Source: JBHYDC01 sp051861205
GTDB taxonomy: Bacteria; Pseudomonadota; Alphaproteobacteria; Rhizobiales; Pleomorphomonadaceae
Direction of reading: 5' to 3'
NCBI GenBank assembly: GCA_051861205.1
Contig: JBHYDC010000004.1
Location: 124,001 to 188,000 of the forward strand
DNA length: 64,000 nt
Within the stretch, counting starts at the first letter, position 1; every line of letters starts with the position of its first letter. The notes below the pieces were generated by a model that was not told the DNA's origin, made no database searches, and worked only from the letters and a program-made list of their open reading frames with translations. Positions 35,047 through 43,641 of this stretch are shown one piece after another. The translations under genes and the position numbers were made by a program.

Positions 35047-35510
35047 AGGATCCGAACCGCAAATGTTAGTTCGACAACCCGCATTCGCGGGCAGAGACAT
35101 ACCGAAAGCGAAAAAAACCAATTTGCTTTCATCGCATCCGACGCTTCGATGAGACGATGAGGGTGCAACCGAGGGGGATCAAGCATCAAACAGGCAGGCT
35201 CACTCAAATCGCGGTCTTCGCCGTAAAGTGTTGCCGCGCTGCAACGAAGGGCGATGCATCGTTGCATGTGCATGCGGTGTGCGAGGCCCAAATCGTTAAA
35301 ATTCGGTAATGACTTCCTGGTTTTTGCGGGGAAAAGCGGGCCTGCGGCGATGGGCCCCGTGGGGTGCGGCCGCCGCTTGCGAATCAAGCTTTGCCTGCGA
35401 TGGGGCGCATGAGGCGAATTTTTGTTGCGCCATGCCTCCACGAGCGCGCGGAGGATCCCCATATGGGTTTGGCACTTCAAAAGGTGCGTGCAACGAGGAT
35501 TGTTTGACCG
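35047..35510. other. divergent gap between L,D-transpeptidase and Tim44-like genes
   Basis: No gene is supported here; frames that cross it are shadows of the Tim44-like gene. Short palindromes occur around 35251-35276 (GATGCATC and GCATG-TG-CATGC). It must hold both promoters, but neither could be placed with confidence. Confidence 0.4.
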
Positions 35511-36482
35511 ATGGCCCTGTTTACCCGCATGCGAGCCGTGCTTGGCCTTGCGATCGTGACGATGTCGCTGAGCTTGGTGGCTGTCGATTACGCCGAAGCC
35601 CGCCGGGGCGGCAGCTTCGGCAGCCGTGGCGCGCGCACCTTCCAGGCGCCGCCGGTGACGAACACGATGCCGCGCCAAGTGGCGCCTGTGGACCGGACGA
35701 TGACGCAGCGAACCGGCCAGGAGCAGACGAGTGCGGTGCGCGCACCGGCAGCCGGGCCGCAGACGGGTGGGCTGTTCGGCGGTTTCGGCCGGTCTATGAT
35801 CGGCGGGCTGCTGGTTGGCGGGCTCATCGGCATGATGCTGGGAACCGGGTTCGGCGGCGCCGCCGGGCTGCTCGGCATGCTGTTGCAGGTCGGCCTCTTG
35901 GTTGTGGGCGGCATCTTCCTGATGCGCTGGCTGCGCCGCCGCCAGGAAGCCCAAGGACCGGCCTATGCGGGTGGTCCGGGAGCCTATCAGCGCGACAGCT
36001 TCCGGGTTCCCGATATCGGCGCGCGCGGGACGAACGCGGGCGGCGCTTCGGCGCCAAGCGTGCTGGAGGCGACCGACGAGATCGGCATCGGGGCGAAGGA
36101 TTTCGACGCCTTCGAACAGATGCTGACCGAAGTGCAGGAAGCATACGGCCGCGAGGATTTTGCCGCGCTGCGCGAGCGGACGACGCCGGAGGTGATGTCG
36201 TATCTCTCCGAGGAACTGAGCCAGAACGCGACGCGCGGGCTGAAGAACGAGGTCAGCGACGTTAAGCTGCTACAGGGCGACCTAGCCGAATCCTGGCGCG
36301 AGGGCGACATGGACTACGCGACCGTGGCGATCCGCTACGAAAGCCGCGACGTGACGCGCGAGCGGGCGACGGGCCGGGTGGTCGAAGGCGACGCGGATCA
36401 GCCGACGGAGACCACAGAGCTTTGGACGTTCAAGCGCACAGCCGGCGCGGGCTGGAAGCTTTCGGCGATCCAAGCGGCGTAA
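35511..36482 (+). CDS. Tim44-like domain-containing protein
   Basis: A 323-residue membrane-associated protein. The layout is a signal/anchor (about residues 8-29), a Gly/Arg/Thr-rich linker, a glycine-rich double membrane segment (about 85-143, GLLVGGLIGMMLGTGFGGAAGL) and a C-terminal Tim44 domain (about 190-323, starting FDAFEQMLTEVQEAYGREDF). Bacterial Tim44-like proteins resemble the mitochondrial import motor subunit and are common in alphaproteobacteria; their role at the membrane is poorly known. Confidence 0.88.
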   Translation: MALFTRMRAVLGLAIVTMSLSLVAVDYAEARRGGSFGSRGARTFQAPPVTNTMPRQVAPVDRTMTQRTGQEQTSAVRAPAAGPQTGGLFGGFGRSMIGGLLVGGLIGMMLGTGFGGAAGLLGMLLQVGLLVVGGIFLMRWLRRRQEAQGPAYAGGPGAYQRDSFRVPDIGARGTNAGGASAPSVLEATDEIGIGAKDFDAFEQMLTEVQEAYGREDFAALRERTTPEVMSYLSEELSQNATRGLKNEVSDVKLLQGDLAESWREGDMDYATVAIRYESRDVTRERATGRVVEGDADQPTETTELWTFKRTAGAGWKLSAIQAA

Positions 36483-36504
36483 TGCGACTGATTAATCGAC
36501 ATGA

Positions 36505-36540
36505 GGCCCCGGAGCGGTTTGCTGCTCCGGGGCCTTTTTG
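36505..36540. terminator. strong rho-independent terminator
   Basis: GGCCCCGGAGC (36505-36515) and GCTCCGGGGCC (36524-36534) form an 11-base-pair stem with an eight-base loop, followed by TTTTTG. It ends the Tim44-like gene and faces the convergent fumarase gene, whose stop codon begins at 36547. Confidence 0.85.
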
Positions 36541-36546
36541 TTGCGA

Positions 36547-38169
36547 TCAATCGAGGTTGAGGTCTTTGAAGAAGTCGTTGCCTTTGTCGTCGATGACGAT
36601 GAAGGCGGGGAAGTCGACGACGTCGATCTTCCAGATGGCTTCCATGCCGAGTTCAGGAAATTCAATGACTTCGACGTGCTTGATGCAGTCCTGTGCGAGC
36701 CGTGCGGCCGGGCCGCCGATGGAGCCGAGGTAGAAACCGCCGTGCCGGGCGCAGGCCTCGCGGACGGCCTTGGAGCGATTGCCCTTGGCGAGCATGACCA
36801 TGGAACCGCCGGCGGCCTGGAGTTGGTCCACATAGCTATCCATACGGCCGGCGGTGGTGGGGCCGAAGGAGCCGGAGGCATAGCCGGCGGGGGTTTTGGC
36901 GGGGCCGGCGTAGTAGATCGGGTGGTTCTTCACGTAGTCCGGCAGCGGCGAGCCGCGCTCCAGCATCTCGCGGAGTTTGCCGTGGGCAAGATCGCGCGCC
37001 ACGATGAGGGGACCGGTGAGGGAGAGGCGCGTCTTGATGGGATGACGCGACAGGGTTTCGCGGATCTCGGACATGGGCCGGGTGAGGTCGATGTTGACGA
37101 CCGCGCCGCCGAGCTTGCTCTCGTCGATGTCGGGCAGGAAGCGGGCGGGATTGTGCTCCAGGGCTTCGAGGTGAACGCCCGCGCGGGTGATCTTGCCTTT
37201 CGCTTGACGATCAGCCGAGCAGGACACGCCGATGCCGATGGGCAGCGACGCGCCGTGGCGGGGCAGGCGGATGACGCGCACATCGTGGCAGAAATATTTG
37301 CCGCCGAACTGCGCGCCGACGCCGGTGGCCTGGGTCGCCTTGAAGATTTCCGCTTCGAAGCCGAGGTCCCGGAAGGCATGGCCCTGCTCGGACCCTTGGG
37401 TGGGCAGACCGTCGAGATAGCGGGTGGAGGCGAGCTTGACGGTTTTCAGGGTCATCTCCGCCGAGGTGCCGCCGATCACGATGGAAAGGTGATAGGGCGG
37501 GCAGGCGGAGGTGCCGAGGGTTAGGATCTTTTCTTTGATGAAGGCCAGCATGCGGTCGCGGGTGAGCAGCGACGGCGTGCCCTGGTAGAGAAAGGTCTTG
37601 TTCGCGGAGCCGCCGCCCTTGGCGATGAAGAGGAACTTATAGGCGTCTTCGCCTTCCGAATAGATATCGATCTGGGCGGGCAGGTTGTTGCGGGTGTTGC
37701 GCTCATCGAACATGGAGACGGGCGCAAGCTGCGAATAGCGCAGGTTCTTCTTGACGTAAGCTTCGAGAATGCCGCGCGAGATGGCGTGCTCGTCGCCGCC
37801 CTTCGTCCAGATGCGGCGGCCTTTCTTGGCCATGACGATGGCGGTGCCGGTGTCCTGGCACATCGGCAGGATGCCGCCGGCGGCGATGTTGGCGTTCTTC
37901 AACAGATCGAAGGCAACGAACTTGTCGTTCGAGGTGGCTTCGGGATCATCGAGGATCTTGGCCAACTGGGCGAGGTGGCCGGGGCGAAGAAGATGATTGA
38001 TGTCGATGAAGGCGGCTTCGGAGAGGAGCCGCAGGGCTTCCGGATCGACCTTCAGGATCTCCTCGCCGTCGAATTCGGCGGTTGAGACGAAATCCGACGT
38101 CAGGAGACGATACGGCGTCTCATCGGGGGCGAGCGGAAAGAGGCCGGTGTCGACGAGGGGCTCGGACAT
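36547..38169 (-). CDS. class I fumarate hydratase
   Basis: A 540-residue iron-sulfur fumarase of the FumA/FumB type, which interconverts fumarate and malate in the citric acid cycle. The N-terminal domain holds PMCQDTGTAIVM (first cluster cysteine near residue 105), the second is in SACPPYHLS, the third in VSCSADRQAK, and the C-terminal beta-domain contains TTAGRMDSYVDQLQ. Length is typical. The enzyme is oxygen-sensitive; no class II FumC is in the window. It stands alone between convergent and divergent neighbours. Confidence 0.94.
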   Translation of the reverse strand: MSEPLVDTGLFPLAPDETPYRLLTSDFVSTAEFDGEEILKVDPEALRLLSEAAFIDINHLLRPGHLAQLAKILDDPEATSNDKFVAFDLLKNANIAAGGILPMCQDTGTAIVMAKKGRRIWTKGGDEHAISRGILEAYVKKNLRYSQLAPVSMFDERNTRNNLPAQIDIYSEGEDAYKFLFIAKGGGSANKTFLYQGTPSLLTRDRMLAFIKEKILTLGTSACPPYHLSIVIGGTSAEMTLKTVKLASTRYLDGLPTQGSEQGHAFRDLGFEAEIFKATQATGVGAQFGGKYFCHDVRVIRLPRHGASLPIGIGVSCSADRQAKGKITRAGVHLEALEHNPARFLPDIDESKLGGAVVNIDLTRPMSEIRETLSRHPIKTRLSLTGPLIVARDLAHGKLREMLERGSPLPDYVKNHPIYYAGPAKTPAGYASGSFGPTTAGRMDSYVDQLQAAGGSMVMLAKGNRSKAVREACARHGGFYLGSIGGPAARLAQDCIKHVEVIEFPELGMEAIWKIDVVDFPAFIVIDDKGNDFFKDLNLD

Positions 38170-38353
38170 GAAGGGCGGCTCCGAAGGGGATCAATCCTGG
38201 CCCTTGTAGCCTTGCCGCAGCCGCGCGCCAAGGGAACGAAAGTCGGGTTGGATGAGGGACGGCTTGGAATAACCGATCGGCTTTGATTTCGCTCATTTAC
38301 AAGGCGGCCGCGCGGGACCATATGCAGCGAACCATGGGAGAGGAACACACGTC

Positions 38354-38752
38354 ATGAACCGCGCTTTTTTGATTGCCGCCGCAACACTGATGCTGCTGGC
38401 CGCCCCTGTGGCGGCGCAGATGGAAGGCGACATGGACCATAGCGCGATGGACCACGGCGCCATGACGGGCATGGATGCCGCGCCCAAGGGCGACGCGGGA
38501 CCGTCGTCGCAAGCCTTGGCAAAGGCGAACGCCGCGATGCATGCGGCGATGGATATCGAGTATTCCGGCAATGCGGACGTGGATTTCGTGCGCGGGATGA
38601 TCGAACACCACCGGGGCGCGATCGCCATGGCGAAGGTTCAGCTCGAATTCGGCAAGGACGCCCAAATGCGCAAACTGGCCGAGGACATCATCGCCGCGCA
38701 GACCAAGGAAATCGCCGACATGGAAGCGTGGCTGAAGGCGAACGGCGGCTGA
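38354..38752 (+). CDS. DUF305 domain-containing exported protein
   Basis: A 132-residue protein with a signal peptide (ending APVAAQ). A Met/His-rich stretch (GDMDHSAMDHGAMTGMD, residues 25-41) suggests copper binding. The DUF305 four-helix domain follows, with DVDFVRGMIEHHRGAIAMAK near residue 76, a ferritin-like histidine pattern. Related CopM-type proteins bind periplasmic copper, so a metal-buffering role is plausible though not shown. Confidence 0.85.
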   Translation: MNRAFLIAAATLMLLAAPVAAQMEGDMDHSAMDHGAMTGMDAAPKGDAGPSSQALAKANAAMHAAMDIEYSGNADVDFVRGMIEHHRGAIAMAKVQLEFGKDAQMRKLAEDIIAAQTKEIADMEAWLKANGG

Positions 38753-38832
38753 GGCGGTTCGCGGGTCCATTGAACGGAACCGGCCGCGCGGTGAGCGGTT
38801 GACCCCCTGAGCAAGCATCAGGGAGCGACCCC

Positions 38833-39009
38833 ATGCCGACGGAACTGCCGAAGCCCAAACCGATGAACCCCGGCACCGAGAAAGTGCCGGAGAACCCCTC
38901 CGACATCGAACTCGACAAGCATATCGACGGCGAAAAGCAGAGCGATATCCCAAGCCCACTGCCGGATTTGGTTCCGGAGTTGATACCGGGCGTGCCGACG
39001 CTGCGGTGA
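38833..39009 (+). CDS. small proline-rich acidic protein
   Basis: A 58-residue frame, short but convincing: GGGAG lies seven bases before the ATG and the product is strongly biased (MPTELPKPKPMNPGTEK then a proline-rich acidic tail ending in PTLR). No signal peptide or known domain. A small hairpin (CCCTGA 38805-38810 with TCAGGG 38818-38823) partly covers the ribosome site and might affect translation. Function unknown. Confidence 0.5.
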   Translation: MPTELPKPKPMNPGTEKVPENPSDIELDKHIDGEKQSDIPSPLPDLVPELIPGVPTLR

Positions 39010-39119
39010 TGGGGGATCAAGGGAGTAACCGGCCGGTCGTTGACTCACGGTTATCGGACGATCAAACAATGATATCAGGTTGGTTATTGGGCGTGAATAT
39101 AGCCAACGCCACCGGATGA

Positions 39120-39218
39120 ATACTCGGTCCCGCGGTATGTGGGAGTGGGTGAAAACCCTAGAGCTTCGCCCCGAGGTCCTTGTGACCGAACGGCTCCGAA
39201 AGGAGCCGTTTTCGTTTT
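39120..39218 (+). ncRNA. candidate structured small RNA with intrinsic terminator
   Basis: In a gap without genes, CTCGG (39123-39127) can pair with CCGAG (39171-39175) around two smaller hairpins: TCCC/GGGA (39128-39144) and GGGT-GAAA-ACCC (39147-39158). This is followed by a very stable terminator. The ends are guesses, and no clear promoter was found (a TTGACT at 39040 lacks a convincing -10). It may instead be a long 3' tail of the small gene upstream. Confidence 0.3.
39189..39218 (+). terminator. rho-independent terminator with GAAA tetraloop
   Basis: AACGGCTCC (39189-39197) and GGAGCCGTT (39202-39210) pair perfectly over a GAAA loop and are followed by TTCGTTTT. It sits 180 bases after the nearest + strand stop codon. 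Confidence 0.8.
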
Positions 39219-39386
39219 AAAGCTTCGGTTTCTTCGATTTCGACCATGAATCTTGGCGGCGTGCTTGTTGTCCACGCGCAATTTGACGAGATGCGCAGAA
39301 CGGGCGGCTACGGTTGGAGACGTACGGCCCCGCCACAATCAAACAACACGCATCCATTATACACAGTCTTCAATTTGCTTGGAAAA

Positions 39387-39461
39387 TGGTGGGCGATACA
39401 GGGATTGAACCTGTGACCCCTCCCGTGTGAAGGGAGTGCTCTCCCGCTGAGCTAATCGCCC
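39387..39461 (-). tRNA. tRNA-Val (anticodon CAC)
   Basis: Read on the minus strand it folds as a complete cloverleaf. The acceptor stem is GGGCGAT/ATCGCCC, the D-stem GCTC/GAGC, the anticodon stem CTCCC/GGGAG with loop TTCACAC (anticodon CAC, codon GUG), a GGGTC variable region, and the T-stem ACAGG/CCTGT with loop TTCAATC. The 3' CCA is encoded in the DNA (39387-39389). The sequence agrees with the tRNA-Val(CAC) commonly seen in alphaproteobacteria. Confidence 0.97.
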
Positions 39462-39487
39462 TGAGACCAACGTCTTCAGTGGGCGGG

Positions 39488-39516
39488 ATATAAGGGGCGG
39501 GATCGGGGCAAGTCAA
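39488..39516 (-). promoter_or_regulatory. tRNA-Val promoter
   Basis: On the minus strand TTGACT (39516-39511) and TTATAT (39493-39488) are separated by exactly 17 bases and lie about 27 bases before the tRNA 5' end, a good sigma-70-type promoter for this group. Confidence 0.7.
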
Positions 39517-39539
39517 GCGGGAAGCATGGGGCTTCGCGA

Positions 39540-40229
39540 TCAGGCAAGGGCGGCGGCGAAGGCGGGGGAGATGCGGGCGAGGGCGGCGTCGAGGTCATCG
39601 AAGTGGTCGATCAGAGCGTCGGGGGAAAGCTCCGCGATCGGCTGGGGGGAATAGCCGAAGGTGACGCCGACGACCGGAACGCCGGCGCCCTTGGAGGCCG
39701 AGATGTCGGCGTCGCTGTCGCCGACCATGACGGCCGCGAGAGGATCACCCGAGGCGGCGGCGACGGTGCCGAGGATGTGGTCCGGGTGGGGCTTTCGAAC
39801 GGACAGGGTGTCGCCGCCGACGATGGCCACGAAGCGATCGAGCAAGCCTAGGGCGGCCAGCAGCGGGCGGGCCAGCTTCTCGCGCTTGTTTGTGCAGACG
39901 GCAAAGCGGATGCCGAACGGCTCCAATCGGTCGAGCGCGGCGAGAAGGCCGGGGTAGGGCCGGGTTTCCTCGGCAAGCCGGCCGGCGTAGATTTCGATGA
40001 AGCGGGTGGTGAGCGCGTCGAGACGATCGACGGCAACGTCTCGCCCGGCCTGACGGAAGCCCTCGATCAGAAGCGCGCGAGCCCCATGGCCGAAGTTGCG
40101 GCCGACGGCGGAGCGGCCGACCGGCGCGAGGCCCTCGCCAGCAAGCACGACGTTGAGCGCGCCGAGAAGATCCGGCGCGGTATCGAGCAGCGTGCCGTCG
40201 AGATCGAAGATGAGGAGCGGGGCGGGCAT
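39540..40229 (-). CDS. gph: phosphoglycolate phosphatase
   Basis: A 229-residue HAD-superfamily phosphatase. Motif I is FDLDGTLLDTAPDL (nucleophile Asp near residue 8), motif II lies in FAVCTNK, and motifs III/IV are in RKPHPDHI and MVGDSDADISASKGAG. It removes 2-phosphoglycolate formed by DNA repair or oxygenation reactions. The ATG at 40229 gives the standard N-terminus. It diverges from rpiA, a frequent neighbour in rhizobia. Confidence 0.9.
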   Translation of the reverse strand: MPAPLLIFDLDGTLLDTAPDLLGALNVVLAGEGLAPVGRSAVGRNFGHGARALLIEGFRQAGRDVAVDRLDALTTRFIEIYAGRLAEETRPYPGLLAALDRLEPFGIRFAVCTNKREKLARPLLAALGLLDRFVAIVGGDTLSVRKPHPDHILGTVAAASGDPLAAVMVGDSDADISASKGAGVPVVGVTFGYSPQPIAELSPDALIDHFDDLDAALARISPAFAAALA

Positions 40230-40400
40230 GGCGGTTCCAAAGGAGATGCGGCCGCCACCATAGAGCACTCTCCGGCGAAGTTGAACGATGTCGCGGGCAA
40301 GAAGGCTCCAATCTCTCTGGCCGGATGCGCAGAGGCGAACTTGACCGATTTGCCTCCTATGGTATGAGCCGCGATCCGATCTGTGAGGTATGGGCGTTTC

Positions 40401-41105
40401 ATGTCCGCCGACGAGATGAAGAAGGCCGCTGCGGCGGTTGCGTTGGAGATGGTCGAGCCGGGCATGCGGCTCGGGCTTGGGACCGGCTCGACGTCGGCGT
40501 GGTTCGTGCGGCTACTCGGCGAGCGGGTGGCGGGCGGGCTGGACGTGGTGGGCGTTCCGACATCCGACGCAACGGCGGCGCTGGCGCGCGAGCTTGGAAT
40601 TGCGCTGACGAGCCTGGACGAAATCGCCGATCTCGATCTGACCGTGGACGGCGCGGACGAGTTCGATGCGTCTTTGAACCTGATCAAGGGCGGCGGGGCG
40701 GCTTTGCTGCGCGAGAAGATCGTGGCCTTCGCCTCAAGGCGCATGGTGGTCGTGGCCGACGAGACGAAACGGGTGGAGCGGCTTGGCGCGTTTCCGCTTC
40801 CGGTGGAGGTGGTCCGGTTCGGCGCGGCGGCCACGATGCGGGCGATCGCGGACGTGGGGCGTGAATGCGGCCTATCCGGCGCGCTTGCGTTCAGGCAGAC
40901 TGCGGCCGGCGAGCGGCTTATCACCGATGGTGGAAACTTCATCGTTGATGCATCATTTCGCCAGATTTCGGACTCACAAGCTCTGGCAAGCGCGCTTTCG
41001 GGGATTCCCGGCGTCGTCGAGCATGGCCTGTTCATCGGGCTGGCTTCGACGGTGATTGTTGCGGGCCGGTCTGGCATCACGCGTATCGATAAGAAAACGA
41101 CCTGA
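40401..41105 (+). CDS. rpiA: ribose-5-phosphate isomerase A
   Basis: A 234-residue enzyme that interconverts ribose 5-phosphate and ribulose 5-phosphate. Conserved parts are LGLGTGSTSAWFVR, LTVDGADEFDASLNLIKGGGAALLREK (the catalytic Asp-Gly-Ala-Asp and Lys region near residues 80-100) and VVADETK. The ATG at 40401 is chosen on homology. A weak promoter, TTGACC (40341-40346) with TATGAG (40363-40368), lies in the divergent gap to gph. Confidence 0.94.
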   Translation: MSADEMKKAAAAVALEMVEPGMRLGLGTGSTSAWFVRLLGERVAGGLDVVGVPTSDATAALARELGIALTSLDEIADLDLTVDGADEFDASLNLIKGGGAALLREKIVAFASRRMVVVADETKRVERLGAFPLPVEVVRFGAAATMRAIADVGRECGLSGALAFRQTAAGERLITDGGNFIVDASFRQISDSQALASALSGIPGVVEHGLFIGLASTVIVAGRSGITRIDKKTT

Positions 41106-41126
41106 GACCCTTGGAGAAAACAATTG

Positions 41127-41633
41127 ATGTCTCGGACCCTGCTTCGTCGCCGCCCCTTGGCCGGCTTTGCTCTTGCGCTGGCCTTGCTGACGGCGCCGGC
41201 GGCTGCTGAGGACTTCAGCGAGTCTCATATTCTGGCGGCGCGCGAGACGATCGCCGCAGCCCGTGCTTCCGAGCAGTTCGACCAGATCCTGCCGGTGCTG
41301 GCCGATCAGGCGAAGGCGCTGTTCCAGCGCTCGAACCCGTCGCTGGTGGGCGAGATCGACGAGGTGGTTTCCACCGTGGCGCTGGATCTGGCAAAGCGCC
41401 GGCCGGAGCTGGAGCGCGAGCTTGAGCGGGTGTGGGCCGCGCGCTTCACCGAAGAAGAGCTGAAGGAAATCTCCGCGTTCTACGCATCGCCCGTGGGTCA
41501 GAAATTCGGCAAAAACATGCCGCTGGTGATCCAGGATTCCGTGCGATCGGCCGGGATCTGGCGGGATGCTGTTTCGACTGAAATCGTGACCAAGTCGCGC
41601 GAGGAACTGATCAAGCGCGGGCATCAGTTCTGA
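41127..41633 (+). CDS. DUF2059 domain-containing exported protein
   Basis: A 168-residue protein. A signal peptide (about residues 1-27, ending TAPAAA-E) precedes the DUF2059 domain (about 80-150), which contains WAARFTEEELKEISAFYASPVGQKF. The family is widespread in proteobacteria and its function is unknown. It follows rpiA closely, ends at a strong terminator and precedes gor, a gene order seen in rhizobia. A TTG three bases before the ATG is an alternative start. Confidence 0.85.
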   Translation: MSRTLLRRRPLAGFALALALLTAPAAAEDFSESHILAARETIAAARASEQFDQILPVLADQAKALFQRSNPSLVGEIDEVVSTVALDLAKRRPELERELERVWAARFTEEELKEISAFYASPVGQKFGKNMPLVIQDSVRSAGIWRDAVSTEIVTKSREELIKRGHQF

Positions 41634-41665
41634 TCCGAACGGATTTCGAACTTTAAAGGCCGCGC

Positions 41666-41691
41666 AGGCCGCCCTTTGGGGCGGCCTTTTT
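41666..41691 (+). terminator. rho-independent terminator of rpiA-DUF2059
   Basis: AGGCCGCCC (41666-41674) and GGGCGGCCT (41679-41687) form a nine-base-pair stem with a four-base loop, followed by a run of T ending at 41691. Confidence 0.85.
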
Positions 41692-41771
41692 CATGGGCAT
41701 CACGCTGACGCATGTTGCGCAGGCCGTATTCCATAGGGCAGTGAAGGGGAAGCGAACCCCAGGAGACGGCG

Positions 41772-43142
41772 ATGGCTTTCGACTACGATCTCTTCGTCAT
41801 CGGTGCCGGATCGGGCGGCGTGCGGGCAGGCCGGATCGCGGCTGGATATAGCGCGCGGGTTGCGGTGGCCGAGGAATACCGCGTGGGCGGCACCTGCGTG
41901 ATCCGGGGATGCGTGCCGAAGAAGCTGCTGGTCTATGCCTCGCGCTTCTCGGGCGATTTCGAAGACGCGGCGGGCTTCGGCTGGAACCTGGGTCAGACGA
42001 ATTTCGATTGGGCGGCCCTGATCGCAGCCAAGGATCGCGAGATAGACCGGCTGGAAGCGGCCTATTGCGCGAACCTCGAACGGTCGGGCGCGGAAATCAT
42101 CCGTTCGCGGGCGGTGGTGCTGGATGCGCACACGGTGCGGCTGACGGCGACGGGCCGCGAGGTGACGGCCGAGCACATTTTGATTGCGACGGGCGCGCAT
42201 CCGTTCATGCCCGCGGGGGTGCCGGGCATCGAGCATGCGATCACGTCGAACGAGGTGTTCGATCTCAAAACGCTGCCGGCGTCGGCGGTGGTGGTGGGCG
42301 GCGGGTATATCGCGCTGGAATTCGCCGGCATTTTCGCCGGTTTGGGCGTTGAGACGACGCTGGTGTACCGGGGCGAGCAGGTGCTGCGCGGGTTCGACAA
42401 GGAGATGGCCGGAAAGCTTACGACCGGGATGGAGAAGCGCGGGATCCGCATTGCGGTGAACACGAATGTTGCCGCGATCGAAAATGAGGGTGGCGCAACA
42501 ACGGCGGTGCTTTCAACCGGCGAGCGAATCGCGGCCGGAGTGGTGCTGTATGCGACCGGCCGTGTGCCGAACACGCGCGGTCTGGGACTGGACGCGGCGG
42601 GCGTGGCGCTGGACGGGATGGGCGCGGTGAAGGTGGACGCGGCGTCGCGCTCGTCGGTTCCCTCGATCCATGCGGTGGGCGATGTGACGAACCGGGTGAA
42701 TTTGACGCCGGTCGCGATCCGCGAGGGGCACGCCTTCGCCGATACCGTTTTCGGCAAGCGCGAGGTGATCCCGGATCACTCGATGATCCCGACGGCGGTG
42801 TTCACCACGCCGGAGCTTGGCACGGTGGGGCTGACGGAGGAGCAGGCGGTGGCGATGCACCCGGCGGTGGACGTGTACCGCGCCGAGTTCCGCCCGATGC
42901 GCAACACGCTGGCGGGCCGCGACGAGCGGATGGTGATGAAAATCCTGGTCGACGCGGCGTCGGACCGGGTGCTGGGCGTGCATGTTTTGGGCGACGGCGC
43001 GGGCGAGATGGCGCAGCTTCTGGGCATTCCGCTCGTGATGGGCGCGACCAAGCGCGACTTCGACCGCACGATGGCGGTGCATCCGACGGCGGCGGAAGAG
43101 CTGGTGACGATGCGCACCCCGAGCGTGAAACACCGCCGCTGA
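41772..43142 (+). CDS. gor: glutathione-disulfide reductase
   Basis: A 456-residue FAD flavoprotein that keeps glutathione reduced at the expense of NADPH. It has the FAD motif VIGAGSGGVRAGRIAA at the start, the redox-active disulfide in GGTCVIRGCVPKK (near residues 43-48), the NADPH site VVGGGYIALEFAGIFAGLG and the C-terminal catalytic histidine in VHPTAAEELVTM. The active-site spacing and VRAGRIAA fit Gor rather than lipoamide dehydrogenase. It converges on a small membrane gene with a two-base gap. Confidence 0.93.
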   Translation: MAFDYDLFVIGAGSGGVRAGRIAAGYSARVAVAEEYRVGGTCVIRGCVPKKLLVYASRFSGDFEDAAGFGWNLGQTNFDWAALIAAKDREIDRLEAAYCANLERSGAEIIRSRAVVLDAHTVRLTATGREVTAEHILIATGAHPFMPAGVPGIEHAITSNEVFDLKTLPASAVVVGGGYIALEFAGIFAGLGVETTLVYRGEQVLRGFDKEMAGKLTTGMEKRGIRIAVNTNVAAIENEGGATTAVLSTGERIAAGVVLYATGRVPNTRGLGLDAAGVALDGMGAVKVDAASRSSVPSIHAVGDVTNRVNLTPVAIREGHAFADTVFGKREVIPDHSMIPTAVFTTPELGTVGLTEEQAVAMHPAVDVYRAEFRPMRNTLAGRDERMVMKILVDAASDRVLGVHVLGDGAGEMAQLLGIPLVMGATKRDFDRTMAVHPTAAEELVTMRTPSVKHRR

Positions 43143-43144
43143 AA

Positions 43145-43561
43145 TCAGCGCGCGGCGGCGCGGTGCGGTGTGCGGCGGGCTTGGGTGAGCGGAAAGAGGG
43201 CGAAGGCGATCTGTCCGGCGAGGCCGAGAAGGGCGGGCGCGGTCTGGTAGGCCGCGATATGCTCGGCCACGGTGCGGCCGAAGGCGGCGACGGATAGGAC
43301 GAGTTCCGCCGCCATCAACAGCGCGAAGGCGAGACCGCCCATGGCAAGGCGCGGCGCCGGCGATGGCGCGACCGGGATGCGGAGCAGCACTTGGCGGCAG
43401 GCAAGCCATGAGAGCGCGAGCATCGCGGGAAGTTCGAGCGCGACGGCCGCGCCTTCACCGAGGGCCGGTGCGATGACGAAAACGCGGAGCGTGCCGAGCC
43501 CGAAGCCGGCAGCGAAGACGATGGCGAAATAGAGTGCTGCGGCCGAAATCACGGGCGGCAT
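43145..43561 (-). CDS. hypothetical four-TM membrane protein
   Basis: A 138-residue protein with four predicted membrane segments (about residues 5-25, 38-58, 73-95 and 108-125) and a basic C-terminus (RRTPHRAAAR). Short hydrophobic proteins of this kind are common in rhizobia and are not characterised. No conserved catalytic motif is seen. It is isolated between gor and the chemoreceptor gene. Confidence 0.65.
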   Translation of the reverse strand: MPPVISAAALYFAIVFAAGFGLGTLRVFVIAPALGEGAAVALELPAMLALSWLACRQVLLRIPVAPSPAPRLAMGGLAFALLMAAELVLSVAAFGRTVAEHIAAYQTAPALLGLAGQIAFALFPLTQARRTPHRAAAR

Positions 43562-43641
43562 GGGCGGACCTCCGGGCAGGTGGTCGCGAGTATAGCCGTG
43601 CAGGATCGGCGCGCTTTGATGGAGCGCAACCGATGCGGGAT

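Noticed and set aside
35309..36265. Plus-strand frame of 318 codons overlapping the Tim44-like gene
   Set aside because: It overlaps most of a gene with recognisable domains in another frame and its product is arginine-rich without any motif.
39084..39338. Minus-strand frame of 84 codons in the gap before tRNA-Val
   Set aside because: No ribosome site, odd composition, and it runs through the + strand terminator hairpin; the RNA structure explains the region better.
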